DNA of 64,000 nt, taken from the NCBI GenBank assembly GCA_023386495.1, contig JAEWJS010000164.1:17236-81235 (forward strand), written 5' to 3'. The notes under the pieces are model-generated. The model was not told the origin of the DNA, did not search any database, and saw only the letters and a program-made list of their open reading frames with translations. Positions 8,951 to 17,770 of this stretch are shown here, piece after piece. Every line of letters starts with the position of its first letter. The first letter of the stretch is position 1. This DNA is from Bacillota bacterium (lineage in GTDB: Bacteria > Bacillota > Bacilli > Paenibacillales > Paenibacillaceae). The translations under genes were made by a program, and so were the position numbers.

Positions 8951-9670
8951 TCATGTTGTACGGCCCCGCCGCATCCAGTCTACAGCCCGCTCCGCCAATC
9001 GCACGATGCCGAGCAGCAATACGCACAGCAGGGCTGCGATGACCTCGAGCTGCAGCAGATACCACGGCCAAGGCGCAAGCAGATCCAGCAGCGAAGCCGT
9101 GTCCGGCTTGCGTGCGAGGAACATGAAGTTGCTGCCCGTCATCCAGTTCGCAATCGCTCCCGGGACAGCCAGCACATGCAGCCAGAGCAGCGCCTTGCCT
9201 GCGGAACGTAGCGTGGGCCGGTATCGGTCCACCGCGACGATGAATACGCCGACTGCGATAATGCCGATATGGGCGAAGAAGAAATGATAATACCGGAAAT
9301 GCGGGAACGTATAATCCAGATTCGGCGTCAGCATCGCCTGCAAGGCGCCGAGCAGACCGAGGAAGAACACGATATCATGGAGCCTGCGCCCGCGGCTGCC
9401 CAGCAGCATGACCGCGGCCGACAGCCACACCGTGATGCTGCACAGCTGAAAAGGAAGCGAGTGTACGCCCCAATTATCCGTCCTGGCATACCATGCGTGC
9501 AGGCTGACCTCGCAGCCGATCAGCAGCGCCGCCAGCATGCCCCTGGCGACACGGTTCACCTGTGTCTTCCGCAGCTGCCTGCGGCCTAAGAGAAGGGCTG
9601 CGATCAGAACGGCCGCAGCCGCCAGCGCCGCCAGATGCGCAAGCGAGAACATCACGAACATGAGCCCCAC
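8951..9670 (-). CDS. YwaF/TIGR02206-type integral membrane protein
   Basis: A 239-residue protein with about seven membrane helices. The middle motif HSLPFQLCSITVWLSA followed by the LTPNLDYTFPHFRYYHFFFAH region is characteristic of the YwaF (TIGR02206) family of uncharacterised membrane proteins in Bacillales. The start is a GTG at 9670 with GGAG eight bases upstream; an ATG at 9661 is the alternative. It precedes the MatE-type gene by 17 bases and is probably co-transcribed with it. Its function is unknown. Confidence 0.85.
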   Translation of the reverse strand: MGLMFVMFSLAHLAALAAAAVLIAALLLGRRQLRKTQVNRVARGMLAALLIGCEVSLHAWYARTDNWGVHSLPFQLCSITVWLSAAVMLLGSRGRRLHDIVFFLGLLGALQAMLTPNLDYTFPHFRYYHFFFAHIGIIAVGVFIVAVDRYRPTLRSAGKALLWLHVLAVPGAIANWMTGSNFMFLARKPDTASLLDLLAPWPWYLLQLEVIAALLCVLLLGIVRLAERAVDWMRRGRTT

Positions 9671-9703
9671 CTACTCCGCTCCGTATTGGTTGTCTAGCCC
9701 GCT

Positions 9704-10693
9704 CTAGTCCGTCAGCTTCGCGACGATCTTGCCTCGCACATGCCGCTCTGACAGTCGAGTCAATGCGCTCGGAATGTCCTCGAGACCGATGATCTCGGAT
9801 ACCATCGGATCGATCTTGCCGTCCAGCATCAACTGCATGAATTCATCCGCCATGCGGGCAAGGTCCACCTGCGCAGCGCGATTATGGAAAGCATGCGCGC
9901 CGCCGAGCAGCAGCTTCGTGATCGTGAACGTCTTGTTGCCTGGCTGGAAGTCCGCCACAACCTCCGGCGCGCCCGCGATGCAGACGAGGTGACCGCCGAA
10001 TGCCAGCGCAGACATGTCTGCTTGGGCCGTTGCGCGATTGATCGAATTCAGGATCAAGTCAGCGCCTAGTCCATCGGTCAGCTCCATAATCCGGGTATGT
10101 ACATCCTCGCTGTTATAGTCGATGACATCATCCGCGCCTAACGAACGCACATGGTCGAAGCTGGACGGCGACGCGCTGGTTAGGATGCGTGACGCCCCTA
10201 GTGCGCGCGCGATTTGGATCGCATAGCCGCCCACCCCGCCTGCTCCGGCATGGATGAAGATCGATTGGCCCGGCCGCAGCCTCATCACGCGGACAAGCGC
10301 TTGATAAGCCGTTAACCCGGCACAAGGGAACGCTGCGGCATCCGTATACGAGATGCCGTCCGGTATCGCGGCAGCCGTATGTGCCGTCGTCACCGCATAT
10401 TCCGCGAACGTGCCGGGCTTCGTCATGTCGCCGTGATAGACGACGCGGTCCCCTTGCTTCCACAGCGTCACGTCTTCTCCGACCGCATCGACGACTCCCG
10501 CTCCGTCAACGCCGGGTGTATAGGGATACGTCCAGGCCGGATGTCCGTTCATCGCAACCTTATAATCGACCGGATTCAGCGAGCAGGCGTGAATGCGCAC
10601 GCGGATCTCGCCCGGTCCGGGTACGGGCAGCGGTTGCTCCCCTACTTGGAACGTATCCGGCTTCCCGGGTCCGTGCAGCACAATCGCTCTCAT
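9704..10693 (-). CDS. medium-chain dehydrogenase/quinone oxidoreductase (NADPH type)
   Basis: A 329-residue zinc-independent MDR protein. The N-terminal GroES-like domain (to about residue 120) contains CSLNPVDYKVAMNG and TPGVDGAGVVDAVGE. The Rossmann domain has the nucleotide loop HAGAGGVGGYAIQIARALGA (about 145-165). Such enzymes reduce quinones or enones with NADPH. The ATG overlaps the stop of the 68-residue upstream gene as ATGA, giving translational coupling. No zinc ligands are present. The substrate is unknown. Confidence 0.9.
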   Translation of the reverse strand: MRAIVLHGPGKPDTFQVGEQPLPVPGPGEIRVRIHACSLNPVDYKVAMNGHPAWTYPYTPGVDGAGVVDAVGEDVTLWKQGDRVVYHGDMTKPGTFAEYAVTTAHTAAAIPDGISYTDAAAFPCAGLTAYQALVRVMRLRPGQSIFIHAGAGGVGGYAIQIARALGASRILTSASPSSFDHVRSLGADDVIDYNSEDVHTRIMELTDGLGADLILNSINRATAQADMSALAFGGHLVCIAGAPEVVADFQPGNKTFTITKLLLGGAHAFHNRAAQVDLARMADEFMQLMLDGKIDPMVSEIIGLEDIPSALTRLSERHVRGKIVAKLTD

Positions 10694-10896
10694 GCTTGCT
10701 CCTCCTCGTCCGATCCGTCGTATTCGATGCTGAATATAATGGAGGCAGGGCGCATGCCGGTCTCCGCGATTGTCTGCTCCAGCTCTTGCTTGTCCATGAC
10801 CGCATACTCGTCTGCGGACACCTGAACGACGTAGTAGGATTTGCGCTTCTCGCGATAGAACAGCTTTGCCTTGTCAATCGCATATTGCTTCGTCAT
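10690..10896 (-). CDS. small uncharacterised protein coupled to the MDR gene
   Basis: A 68-residue acidic-tailed protein, MTKQYAIDKAKLFYREK at the start and a Glu/Asp-rich end. GGGGAG lies seven bases before its ATG, and its stop overlaps the oxidoreductase start (ATGA). No known domain was recognised. Length, start signal and coupling support a real gene, and co-transcription with the oxidoreductase is likely. Confidence 0.7.
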   Translation of the reverse strand: MTKQYAIDKAKLFYREKRKSYYVVQVSADEYAVMDKQELEQTIAETGMRPASIIFSIEYDGSDEEEQA

Positions 10897-10955
10897 CCGT
10901 CACTCCCCTATCCCTTGAATTGTTCCATTCTGCATGGCTACATTGTACACGACAT

Positions 10956-10995
10956 CAGAAGGGCATGCACGCATAATGCGTACATGCCCGTTCTG
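10956..10995 (-). terminator. long hairpin after the surface-protein gene
   Basis: CAGAA plus a 14-base arm (10961-10974) pairs with 10976-10989 and TTCTG, with one mismatch and a single-base loop. It lies directly downstream of the minus-strand surface-protein gene and upstream of the next operon. There is no clear T-run, so it may be a processing or protective stem. Confidence 0.55.
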
Positions 10996-11006
10996 ACTTG
11001 CAAGTT

Positions 11007-13484
11007 CTAGCTCACGCGAAAAGTAATCGTCTCAACCGCCGGCTTCTGTCCGTTCATGTCGCGGATGGCGGATTCGCCAGCAGCCGAGATCGCGATGGAA
11101 CCCGAATCGCCGTCGTCCACCCGAGGGATTTTGAGCGTGATGACATTCCCTGCGATGCTGCCGGACGTCGGGGTGATTCTGTCGCCGTCCACGCGGATGT
11201 CAAAATAATTTTTCTGATTCGTATAGCCGGTAATCTTCTCGCTGAACGTCACCACGATCGTCTGTTCGCTCGCGCTTACGCTCTTGATCCGAGGCTTGGC
11301 GTTCGCCGCGCTGCTGCCGTCGAAGACGAAATCATGCCTGTCATTGGACGTATCGAGCCGCTTCCCTTGCAGATCGACGATCTTGCCTGTATCGCGATTG
11401 TAGGTGAGCCGATAGTCGTCCCGGTCATTCAGCGGTCCGGTCTCTCCTGCAAGCAGCGAGATCGTCAGCGACTTGCGGTCCGAGGACATCTGATAGTTGG
11501 CATGCGAGCCCTTCGATATGCGCACGCTCTTGTTGTCCGTCACATTGTGCAGCGCGTATACGTTCTGATCGGCATTCTGCACCGGTTCGCTGAAGTCTAC
11601 CTTGATCGTATAGCTGTCCTGTGCGCTCACCTTCGCGATGCGCGGCGCGGCATTCGGCGAGTCGACCCCATTGAACGTAACTTGGTAAGCATTATTGCCG
11701 TCTTTCGTGCGGAGCGGATTCCAGTTCGCCGCATCCGTAATGCCGGAGAGGAACGTCATGCGGTACGTATTGCCTGACCGCAGCTCCTCGCCGAGGTTCA
11801 GCACGACCTCCGTCACGATCTTCGTCTTATCGCCCAGTTGGTCGCCTGAGATCGCGATATTGTCATTGTTCGGGCCCGTTATCTTGAATGCAGCCCGACT
11901 GACATTTTTCACCGGCTCGCTGAACGTTACCTTCACCGTCGTGCTGCTCGTCGCGACGGCCTGCGTCACATAAGGATCCGGATTCGTCACCGAAGTACCC
12001 GCGAACAGCGTCTCGTTCGCATCGTTCGACGTGTACAAGCCCGACAGACCGCTCACTTCGGCTTGGTAGACATGGCCTTGCTTGAACAACGCTGGGCTGC
12101 GGTCGTCCTCGGTGCGGAATTGCACGCGCAGCGTGCGGTCGTCTCCCGGCTTCCGCTGCGTATAATACCGCCAGCCTGCCATCGATACCCAATTGTTGTT
12201 GTCCGTCTCGATCTCAATGTTGAAATTGCCGAGGCCGAGATTGCTCAGCGACCGGTTGAAGTAGACGTCCAGCGTGTTCTCGTTCACCGCCTGGATCGAT
12301 ACCAGCTGCAGCTGGTTCACCGTATCGCCGCCGGCTCCGGAGAAGGTGCGCTTCGTATTCGCGGCAATCATGTTGCCTGCCAGATCCCGAACCGCGATGA
12401 CGTTGATCGTGTACACCTTGCCGTGAATCTGGTCATCCGTGAGGAGCGTCACCGTTCGGTCTGCGTCGTTATAGTCGGCGCGGTGCGGCAAACCGAGGCC
12501 CTCGATGATATAGAAGTTCGTGTTCTCCGCGAATTCCGGGTCCAGCCTCTCGTTGAACGTCAGCACGATCTCGTTATCGTCCGCAGACAGCTTCGTAATT
12601 GTCGGCGGGTTGTTGTCGACTACCGCGCCGAAGTATAGATCGTCCCGCGTATCCATCCGGTTGCCGGCACGGTCCTCGATTCCCTTAACCGTCAGGCGGT
12701 ACAGCAGCCCTTGCGTCTGCTTCTCCGTCGTGAGCGTGACCTTCTTTCCGTCCGAGGACACTTCGATCTTCACAATATCCAGGCTATTGTTGAAGTCGTA
12801 GTTATTCATGTTCTTCGCGGTTGCCGTGTCGACCGGCTCGCTGAAGATCAATTCCACGGTAGCGTTGGCGTTAATCTTCGATGACGTGATGCGCGGCTTC
12901 GTGTTGTCGTCTGCTTCCGGTTCCAAGTCCAGATATACGCCGTAAGCTGCTTCTACCAGCAGAGATCTGCGCGCATTCCGCGTATAGTCGGATTGTTCCG
13001 GAATCCAATTTTTCCGAAGGGCCACGCCTACGTCATGCTTCGCCCAAGCGGACACGTCCCCGTCCACGCGATCGGCCGCCTGCCCGGACGCGCCGTACGC
13101 GCGAACCAGCACGGCTGCAAGCTGCTCGATCGTGACCTTCGCCGTCGGCGCGAACAGCCCGCCGCCCATGCCTTTCATCAGCCCGGCATCCGAGACCGCT
13201 TCGATCTCGCCGAATGACCAGCGCGTCTTCAAGACGTCATCGAAGGAAGCTCTTCCCGACTCCTCCTCGAGATCCCATAAGCGGAAGAGCACGGCTGCGA
13301 ACTGCTCGCGCGACATCGATTCGTTTAACCTGGCGCTGCCGTCGTCGAAGCCCGTGAATATGCCCTTCCGCACCAAGTAATCGTACTTTTCCTCCGTGTC
13401 GAGCTCATCTGCGCTCGCCCAGATCGGTGGAATGCTGACGAGCAGCAGGATGGCCGATAACAGGATCATGCGTAATCTTCTCAT
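11007..13484 (-). CDS. exported surface protein: SLH-like repeats plus six SwmB/Ig-like repeats
   Basis: An 825-residue exported protein. Residues 1-24 form a signal peptide (RMILLSAILLLVSIPPIWASA). Residues 28-195 hold three SLH-like units (GIFTGFDDGSARLNESMSREQFAAVLFRLW; then GLMKGMGGGLFAPTAKVTIEQLAAVLVRAY), the modules that tie proteins to pyruvylated cell-wall polymers. The rest consists of about six tandem Ig-like/SwmB repeats, each with a strand such as VELIFSEPVD, IVLTFNERLD, VKVTFSEPVK, IKVDFSEPVQ or IVVTFSEKIT. The ATG at 13484 follows GGGAGG by seven bases. It is probably a structural or adhesive wall protein; no enzyme domain is visible. Confidence 0.85.
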   Translation of the reverse strand: MRRLRMILLSAILLLVSIPPIWASADELDTEEKYDYLVRKGIFTGFDDGSARLNESMSREQFAAVLFRLWDLEEESGRASFDDVLKTRWSFGEIEAVSDAGLMKGMGGGLFAPTAKVTIEQLAAVLVRAYGASGQAADRVDGDVSAWAKHDVGVALRKNWIPEQSDYTRNARRSLLVEAAYGVYLDLEPEADDNTKPRITSSKINANATVELIFSEPVDTATAKNMNNYDFNNSLDIVKIEVSSDGKKVTLTTEKQTQGLLYRLTVKGIEDRAGNRMDTRDDLYFGAVVDNNPPTITKLSADDNEIVLTFNERLDPEFAENTNFYIIEGLGLPHRADYNDADRTVTLLTDDQIHGKVYTINVIAVRDLAGNMIAANTKRTFSGAGGDTVNQLQLVSIQAVNENTLDVYFNRSLSNLGLGNFNIEIETDNNNWVSMAGWRYYTQRKPGDDRTLRVQFRTEDDRSPALFKQGHVYQAEVSGLSGLYTSNDANETLFAGTSVTNPDPYVTQAVATSSTTVKVTFSEPVKNVSRAAFKITGPNNDNIAISGDQLGDKTKIVTEVVLNLGEELRSGNTYRMTFLSGITDAANWNPLRTKDGNNAYQVTFNGVDSPNAAPRIAKVSAQDSYTIKVDFSEPVQNADQNVYALHNVTDNKSVRISKGSHANYQMSSDRKSLTISLLAGETGPLNDRDDYRLTYNRDTGKIVDLQGKRLDTSNDRHDFVFDGSSAANAKPRIKSVSASEQTIVVTFSEKITGYTNQKNYFDIRVDGDRITPTSGSIAGNVITLKIPRVDDGDSGSIAISAAGESAIRDMNGQKPAVETITFRVS

Positions 13485-13772
13485 ACCCGTTCCTCCCTTT
13501 ACTAACATTTCTTGCGCATCTTGGACCGTTGGCGCGAAGAGAGACTGTCTGATGCATCGTCATACCTTTAACGCCGAATCGATACATAATGTTTCGGTTG
13601 GGAGGAGAATTTTTAGGGGGTAAATTTAGCACGCTTGTCCCGTAAACACTGGGCTTGCCCAAGGTTTTGCGGTTTGTCGACACAGGCGGTGATGGCATGC
13701 CAGGGACTTCGACTAGATACGATATGTATCTATTTATTTCACGTCAGATCGATGAATCGATATAACGAAGAA

Positions 13773-13955
13773 GATTCGCTATTAAGGATAGCTCATTCGC
13801 TAATATCGCGCTGTAAGCGCTGCATTCTGCCCATAAAGTACATCATGCGCTAAATAGAGAACGGACGTTCGCTGATTAGCGCACATGGTCGGAATATTTA
13901 CTAATTACGTGCCTTCCCCTCGCCAATAGCGAATGTGACTCCCTTATTAGCGAAG
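13773..13955. repeat. cluster of short TTCGCTAWT-type repeats, first cluster
   Basis: The 521-base gap in front of the surface-protein gene holds no convincing gene. At least six copies of a short motif lie in both orientations: ATTCGCTATTAAGGA (13774), ATTCGCTAATATCGCG (13795), ATGCGCTAAATAGAGAACG (13845), GTTCGCTGATTAGCGC (13867, with a mirrored end), CCAATAGCGAATG (13923) and TTATTAGCGAAG (13944). A second cluster lies at 55,578-55,790. This looks like a family-specific intergenic repeat; its function is unknown. Confidence 0.7.
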
Positions 13956-14005
13956 TTTCTTCCTTAATCCAATCCATCCGAGTCAACCGCCGCCCATAAC
14001 GCGAA

Positions 14006-14035
14006 GAACCCTTCCGAAGCGAATCGGAAGGGTTC
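14006..14035 (-). terminator. hairpin after tdk
   Basis: A perfect 11-base stem (14006-14016 with 14025-14035, 8-base loop) lies 12 bases downstream of the tdk stop codon. The following T-tract is weak (TTCTTC). Confidence 0.7.
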
Positions 14036-14047
14036 ACATATCACGCT

Positions 14048-14635
14048 CTAGCTCTCGAATGCTGCCTTATAGCACCGCCGGCAGACCGGCTTGTAGTCCT
14101 CGTTGCCGCCGACTTGGATCTGCTCGCCTTCGTTCACCGGCTTGCCGTCCCGATAGCGGATGACCATCGTGGCCTTCCGGTCGCAGTACCAGCAGATCGT
14201 CTTGATCTCTTCGATCTTATCCGCATAGAGGAGCAGGTTGTAGCTGCCCTCGAAGAGCTTGTTCTGGAAGTCGTTCTTCAGGCCGAACGCCATGACCGGC
14301 ACGTTCAGCTCATCCACGATGCGCGTAAGCTGCAGCACATGCTCCTTGTTCAGGAACTGCGCTTCGTCGACGAGCACGCAGTAGACCTGCTTATGCTGCG
14401 GATTCGGCTGGCGCGCCTTCACGCTCTCGAACAGATTCGTGCTGTCATCGACCGGAATCGCCTGCCGCGTCATCCCGACTCGCGAACCGACCCGTTCCGC
14501 GCCGTTCCGTGCATCGATCGCCGGCGAGAAAATCATGACCGGCTTGTTCTGCTCTTCATAATTATGCGCAACCTTGATAATCTCGAAGGACTTGCCGCTG
14601 TTCATCGTGCCGTACTTGTAATACAACTGAGCCAA
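14048..14635 (-). CDS. tdk: thymidine kinase
   Basis: A 195-residue type II thymidine kinase, which phosphorylates thymidine with ATP in dTTP salvage. Visible features are the P-loop GTMNSGKS (residues 9-16), the Walker B-type VDEAQFLN, the lasso region, and the structural zinc ligands CWYC and CRRC near the end. The length is normal for the family. The start is TTG at 14635, which gives the canonical N-terminus MAQLYYKYG and lies seven bases after GGAGGGG. It is a single gene with its own hairpin. Confidence 0.96.
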   Translation of the reverse strand: MAQLYYKYGTMNSGKSFEIIKVAHNYEEQNKPVMIFSPAIDARNGAERVGSRVGMTRQAIPVDDSTNLFESVKARQPNPQHKQVYCVLVDEAQFLNKEHVLQLTRIVDELNVPVMAFGLKNDFQNKLFEGSYNLLLYADKIEEIKTICWYCDRKATMVIRYRDGKPVNEGEQIQVGGNEDYKPVCRRCYKAAFES

Positions 14636-14910
14636 TGCTTTCCCCTCCGCGTTCTTCTCTGGCTGTGTCGAATGCTGCCGCTCTCATGTCCTCTATCTTA
14701 TCATACGATAGGAGACGTGGCGAAGGAGATTTTCGGGATTATCGCGCTATTGCCGCTGCAGGTCACGCAGGGTGCGCCAGCCGATGACGCGAAGCTTTTC
14801 GTCCGCTAGGACTGCCCTCACGTCTGGTCTCAGTACCAGCAAATCAGCCTTGATTTCTCGGAGCTTATTCTATAACTGATCCAATGCTGCGCAGGAGTCG
14901 TGGCTAAGTG

Positions 14911-16680
14911 CTACTTGAGCCTAGGAGACAGATACGCGACCCATAATTGAAGCAGCCCCCTGACGCAGCTTTTAAGCCTCTCTGACTTATCAACAATCCG
15001 CGCGAGCTTCATACCGTGTTGATAATAAACACGCACAAACAGCCGACCAGAAATCGTTTCTTTCAGCCGTTGGTCTCGCCACAATCGTAATATATCTAGT
15101 TCTTCCGTCAACGGCGTTCCGTAAGCGACCGTAGCTACAAAGCAGGAAGATGAACTTGAATTTGGAGCGGAGTAGGTACTAGCACTAGAGGACGGTCTCG
15201 CTGGATGCGAAGGCTGTCTAGTCTCTGGGACGCTTTTATTTCTGCTGTCTGACGTCGGCTTAGAACGCGCCTTAATATCATTAAAAAAGTCGACATTTAA
15301 TTTATAGCAGCTCGGATACTCCGTTTCCAATCGAGTCACAGAGCGATAAACTGCCTCTAGTGTATAAGTACTTAGATCATCCATTATGGTGTCAAAGTAA
15401 TTACTTCTTTCATCATCATCCAGATCATGAGTCATCCAGAGCGAAATAAGCCTCGGGAACGCATTCGCCATTGCGGCGTCAGATTTCATGCGGGTAAATT
15501 CATCATGAACTATTTTATACTTTTTGCTCTGCTCCAGCGTCCGTTGAAGGATCTCTTTCCGAACTTCATATAAAGACGGGTAATGGATCATAACTCTTTT
15601 GATGGATTTGATCGTCTCGTGACTGTTGTATTTAGCGCTAAGGAATAAGCTCTCAAACATCCGATCCTCATACGTCTCAAACTCTTCCTCTGTTACCTCA
15701 TCACCGAATAAGTATAGGAGGAAAATATTCTTGATTTCCCCGGCTACATCGTCATCCTCTTTCAAATTATCGTATTCCTCGTATAGCGGCTTCTTCTTGG
15801 CTGTCGATTCATGTAACTCTTGGATAAACGGATGCTCGGGATCTAGCGTAACGGCTCGCTCTGTCAGTAACACAGCCCACTTGTACATCTTGTATTCGTA
15901 GAGCTTGTATGCAAAATCCGCATATTGCATCGCTACATACTTCTTCTCTTCCTCGTGACGTTCGAGTATCGCTTCAATACGCAGGAATGTTGATTCAATA
16001 CCCTGCTCATTCTTTTCTAATATCTCCATTTTAAGCAACTTAAATAGATAAATAAACGGATGAAAATCAGTTGAAGCAGACGCTCCAACTACTCTTTCAA
16101 TGAGCGTCCTCGCTTCCTGCATTTGGTTCAAGCGCTGATAGAGATCTGCCAGTTCAAAAATAATATTAACGTTATTCGAGTCCAGTTCATAGGCTTTCAG
16201 AAACGAATGAATCGCTTCTTGGGGCCGTTCAAGCTGGTCAAGCGCAATCGCTAAATTAAAATAATAGGTTGCATTTCCGGGATTCTCATTCACAAGCCTT
16301 TCAAATTGCGGCAGTGCCTTCTCGAAGTCTTCCTGATACATTAAACAGAGTGCGTATTTATTCCTCGCAGTATCTAGATGAGGGGCAATCATAATCATTT
16401 TCCTGCAGCATTTTGCCGCCTCTTCGAAGCGCTCCTGCTCGATTAAGCGTTCGACTTCGTCCATTAGTTCGGTTATTTCCTCGCCATGCTCCGCCATTGT
16501 ATCGTACTCCTGGCGGTTCTTCGGATCACTTAACGTTTCGTATGCTCTTCGAATTCGATTAAATTCCTCTGGATGCTTCTCTGGTGAGTATTGCCTGATT
16601 CGCTGGACGTATGCCCTCTTAATCTCTCTGACTGTGGCATTTCTATCTATTTGCAATATCTCATATAGTTCCAAACGCAT
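14911..16680 (-). CDS. J-like domain/TPR protein with C-terminal CFI-box-type domain
   Basis: A 589-residue protein, last gene of the Hsp70 cassette. Residues 1-62 have the helix pattern of a J domain (YEILQIDRNATVREIKRAYV, then FNRIRRAYETLSDPKNRQEYD), but the catalytic HPD is replaced by SPE. Residues about 70-230 are TPR repeats (EEAAKCCRKMIMIAP, EKALPQFERLVNENPGN, QEAIHSFLKAYELDSNN). After a helical middle part and a Ser/Pro-rich linker (about 485-520), the C-terminal 65 residues start CFVATVAYGTPLTEELDILR, matching the CFI-box-CTERM type of domain known from other bacterial proteins. It starts 22 bases after the previous J-like gene. A+T-richer than the surroundings. Its role is unknown, presumably Hsp70-linked. 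Confidence 0.8.
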   Translation of the reverse strand: MRLELYEILQIDRNATVREIKRAYVQRIRQYSPEKHPEEFNRIRRAYETLSDPKNRQEYDTMAEHGEEITELMDEVERLIEQERFEEAAKCCRKMIMIAPHLDTARNKYALCLMYQEDFEKALPQFERLVNENPGNATYYFNLAIALDQLERPQEAIHSFLKAYELDSNNVNIIFELADLYQRLNQMQEARTLIERVVGASASTDFHPFIYLFKLLKMEILEKNEQGIESTFLRIEAILERHEEEKKYVAMQYADFAYKLYEYKMYKWAVLLTERAVTLDPEHPFIQELHESTAKKKPLYEEYDNLKEDDDVAGEIKNIFLLYLFGDEVTEEEFETYEDRMFESLFLSAKYNSHETIKSIKRVMIHYPSLYEVRKEILQRTLEQSKKYKIVHDEFTRMKSDAAMANAFPRLISLWMTHDLDDDERSNYFDTIMDDLSTYTLEAVYRSVTRLETEYPSCYKLNVDFFNDIKARSKPTSDSRNKSVPETRQPSHPARPSSSASTYSAPNSSSSSCFVATVAYGTPLTEELDILRLWRDQRLKETISGRLFVRVYYQHGMKLARIVDKSERLKSCVRGLLQLWVAYLSPRLK

Positions 16681-16702
16681 CACCTACTTTCTCCTTCTGC
16701 TG

Positions 16703-17764
16703 CTAGAGATTGCTGATTACTATTGCTCCGATGACTAAGATGACAATCACGAGACAGCCTAAGCATGAAAGGATCGTTTTAATTTGTTCTGAATAAAAGT
16801 AAGCTACGAATCCTGCAATTATACCAACAATTGGTGTTGCAATAATTGACATTATAATACCAATTATAATCGCTAAAAGGATAGAACGTTTCGGTCGCTC
16901 CTCCTCGCCTTCGGTGGCTGAGGCCGCAACAGTATGTCCAGAGGAATATCCCCCGATTGAAGCGGCTGAGGGCGCCGATTGAATCTGTGCAGTCCGGGTT
17001 TCTACGAAAGCGATGACTTCAGGATCATCGTATAGATTCAGATCATTGATTAATTGAAGAAGCGGTTGATTAAATGGATGCGATAGCTCGAACTCCTCTA
17101 ATGTCCCAACAAGGACCACAAGAACAGACTCACGATTCCTATTTGACGATGCTAGCTTTTTGATTTGGCGCTCTGCCATTTGAAACAGTTCATCCTCTTG
17201 GACGTAATAACCAATGAAAAATAAATCAACTAGTACATCTAAATCTTGTAGATCAAGCTCCTTCTTTCGCTCAATATAAGTAGTTAACGATTGAATCGAT
17301 TCCCGAATACGTTCCAGCTGAAAACAAGTTCTACACAACCGGACCGCGTACACTGGATCATCCGGGTAGAGGCTCTTTAATCGTTCCCAATAGGGCAAGG
17401 CTTCGGAGTGGAGTTCCTGGAGGTCGTATAACGCGCCTAACAGGAACAGAACCGAGTCATCATTCGGATCCTCTTTCTCTAGACCATCAAGCAATATTCT
17501 AGCCTGCGCATAGTCTCCTTGCTTCATATAGCTTTGGGCCTGATTCAACTGGGATTCGTGCCTGTTTCCGCTGCGCAGCCTTTTGTCGTAGTCCGCGCGC
17601 TCCTTCGCCTTACTCAATACTTCGTATGCTTTTCGTATTAACTGAAACTGTTCAGGGTGCGATTCATTGGAATATTGTCTAATCTTCTGTGCGTATGCCC
17701 GTTTTATTTCAGCAGGCGTCGCGCTCGGAATCAATCCGAGTATGTCGTAGTAATTCTCGATCAC
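16703..17764 (-). CDS. membrane-anchored J-like domain/TPR protein
   Basis: A 353-residue protein. Residues 1-67 form a J-like domain (NYYDILGLIPSATPAEIKRA; then LIRKAYEVLSKAKERADYDK) in which SNE stands where HPD is expected. Residues about 73-150 are TPR-like (GDYAQARILLDGLEKEDPND, HSEALPYWERLKSLYPDD). The last 65 residues contain about three membrane helices (SILLAIIIGIIMSIIATPIV onward), so the J-like and TPR parts should face the cytoplasm from the membrane. The start is GTG at 17764, nine bases after GGAG, six bases after the previous stop codon. It pairs with the neighbouring J-like protein and the Hsp70; without HPD it may not stimulate ATP hydrolysis in the classical way. Confidence 0.8.
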   Translation of the reverse strand: MIENYYDILGLIPSATPAEIKRAYAQKIRQYSNESHPEQFQLIRKAYEVLSKAKERADYDKRLRSGNRHESQLNQAQSYMKQGDYAQARILLDGLEKEDPNDDSVLFLLGALYDLQELHSEALPYWERLKSLYPDDPVYAVRLCRTCFQLERIRESIQSLTTYIERKKELDLQDLDVLVDLFFIGYYVQEDELFQMAERQIKKLASSNRNRESVLVVLVGTLEEFELSHPFNQPLLQLINDLNLYDDPEVIAFVETRTAQIQSAPSAASIGGYSSGHTVAASATEGEEERPKRSILLAIIIGIIMSIIATPIVGIIAGFVAYFYSEQIKTILSCLGCLVIVILVIGAIVISNL

Positions 17765-17770
17765 AAGCCT

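Noticed and set aside
13405..13698. A 97-codon minus-strand frame upstream of the surface-protein gene
   Set aside because: It overlaps the real start region, has no ribosome site and no protein-like pattern.
14636..14910. Possible extra gene between tdk and the chaperone cassette
   Set aside because: The open frames there are antisense extensions from tdk and have no ribosome site; no terminator was found either.
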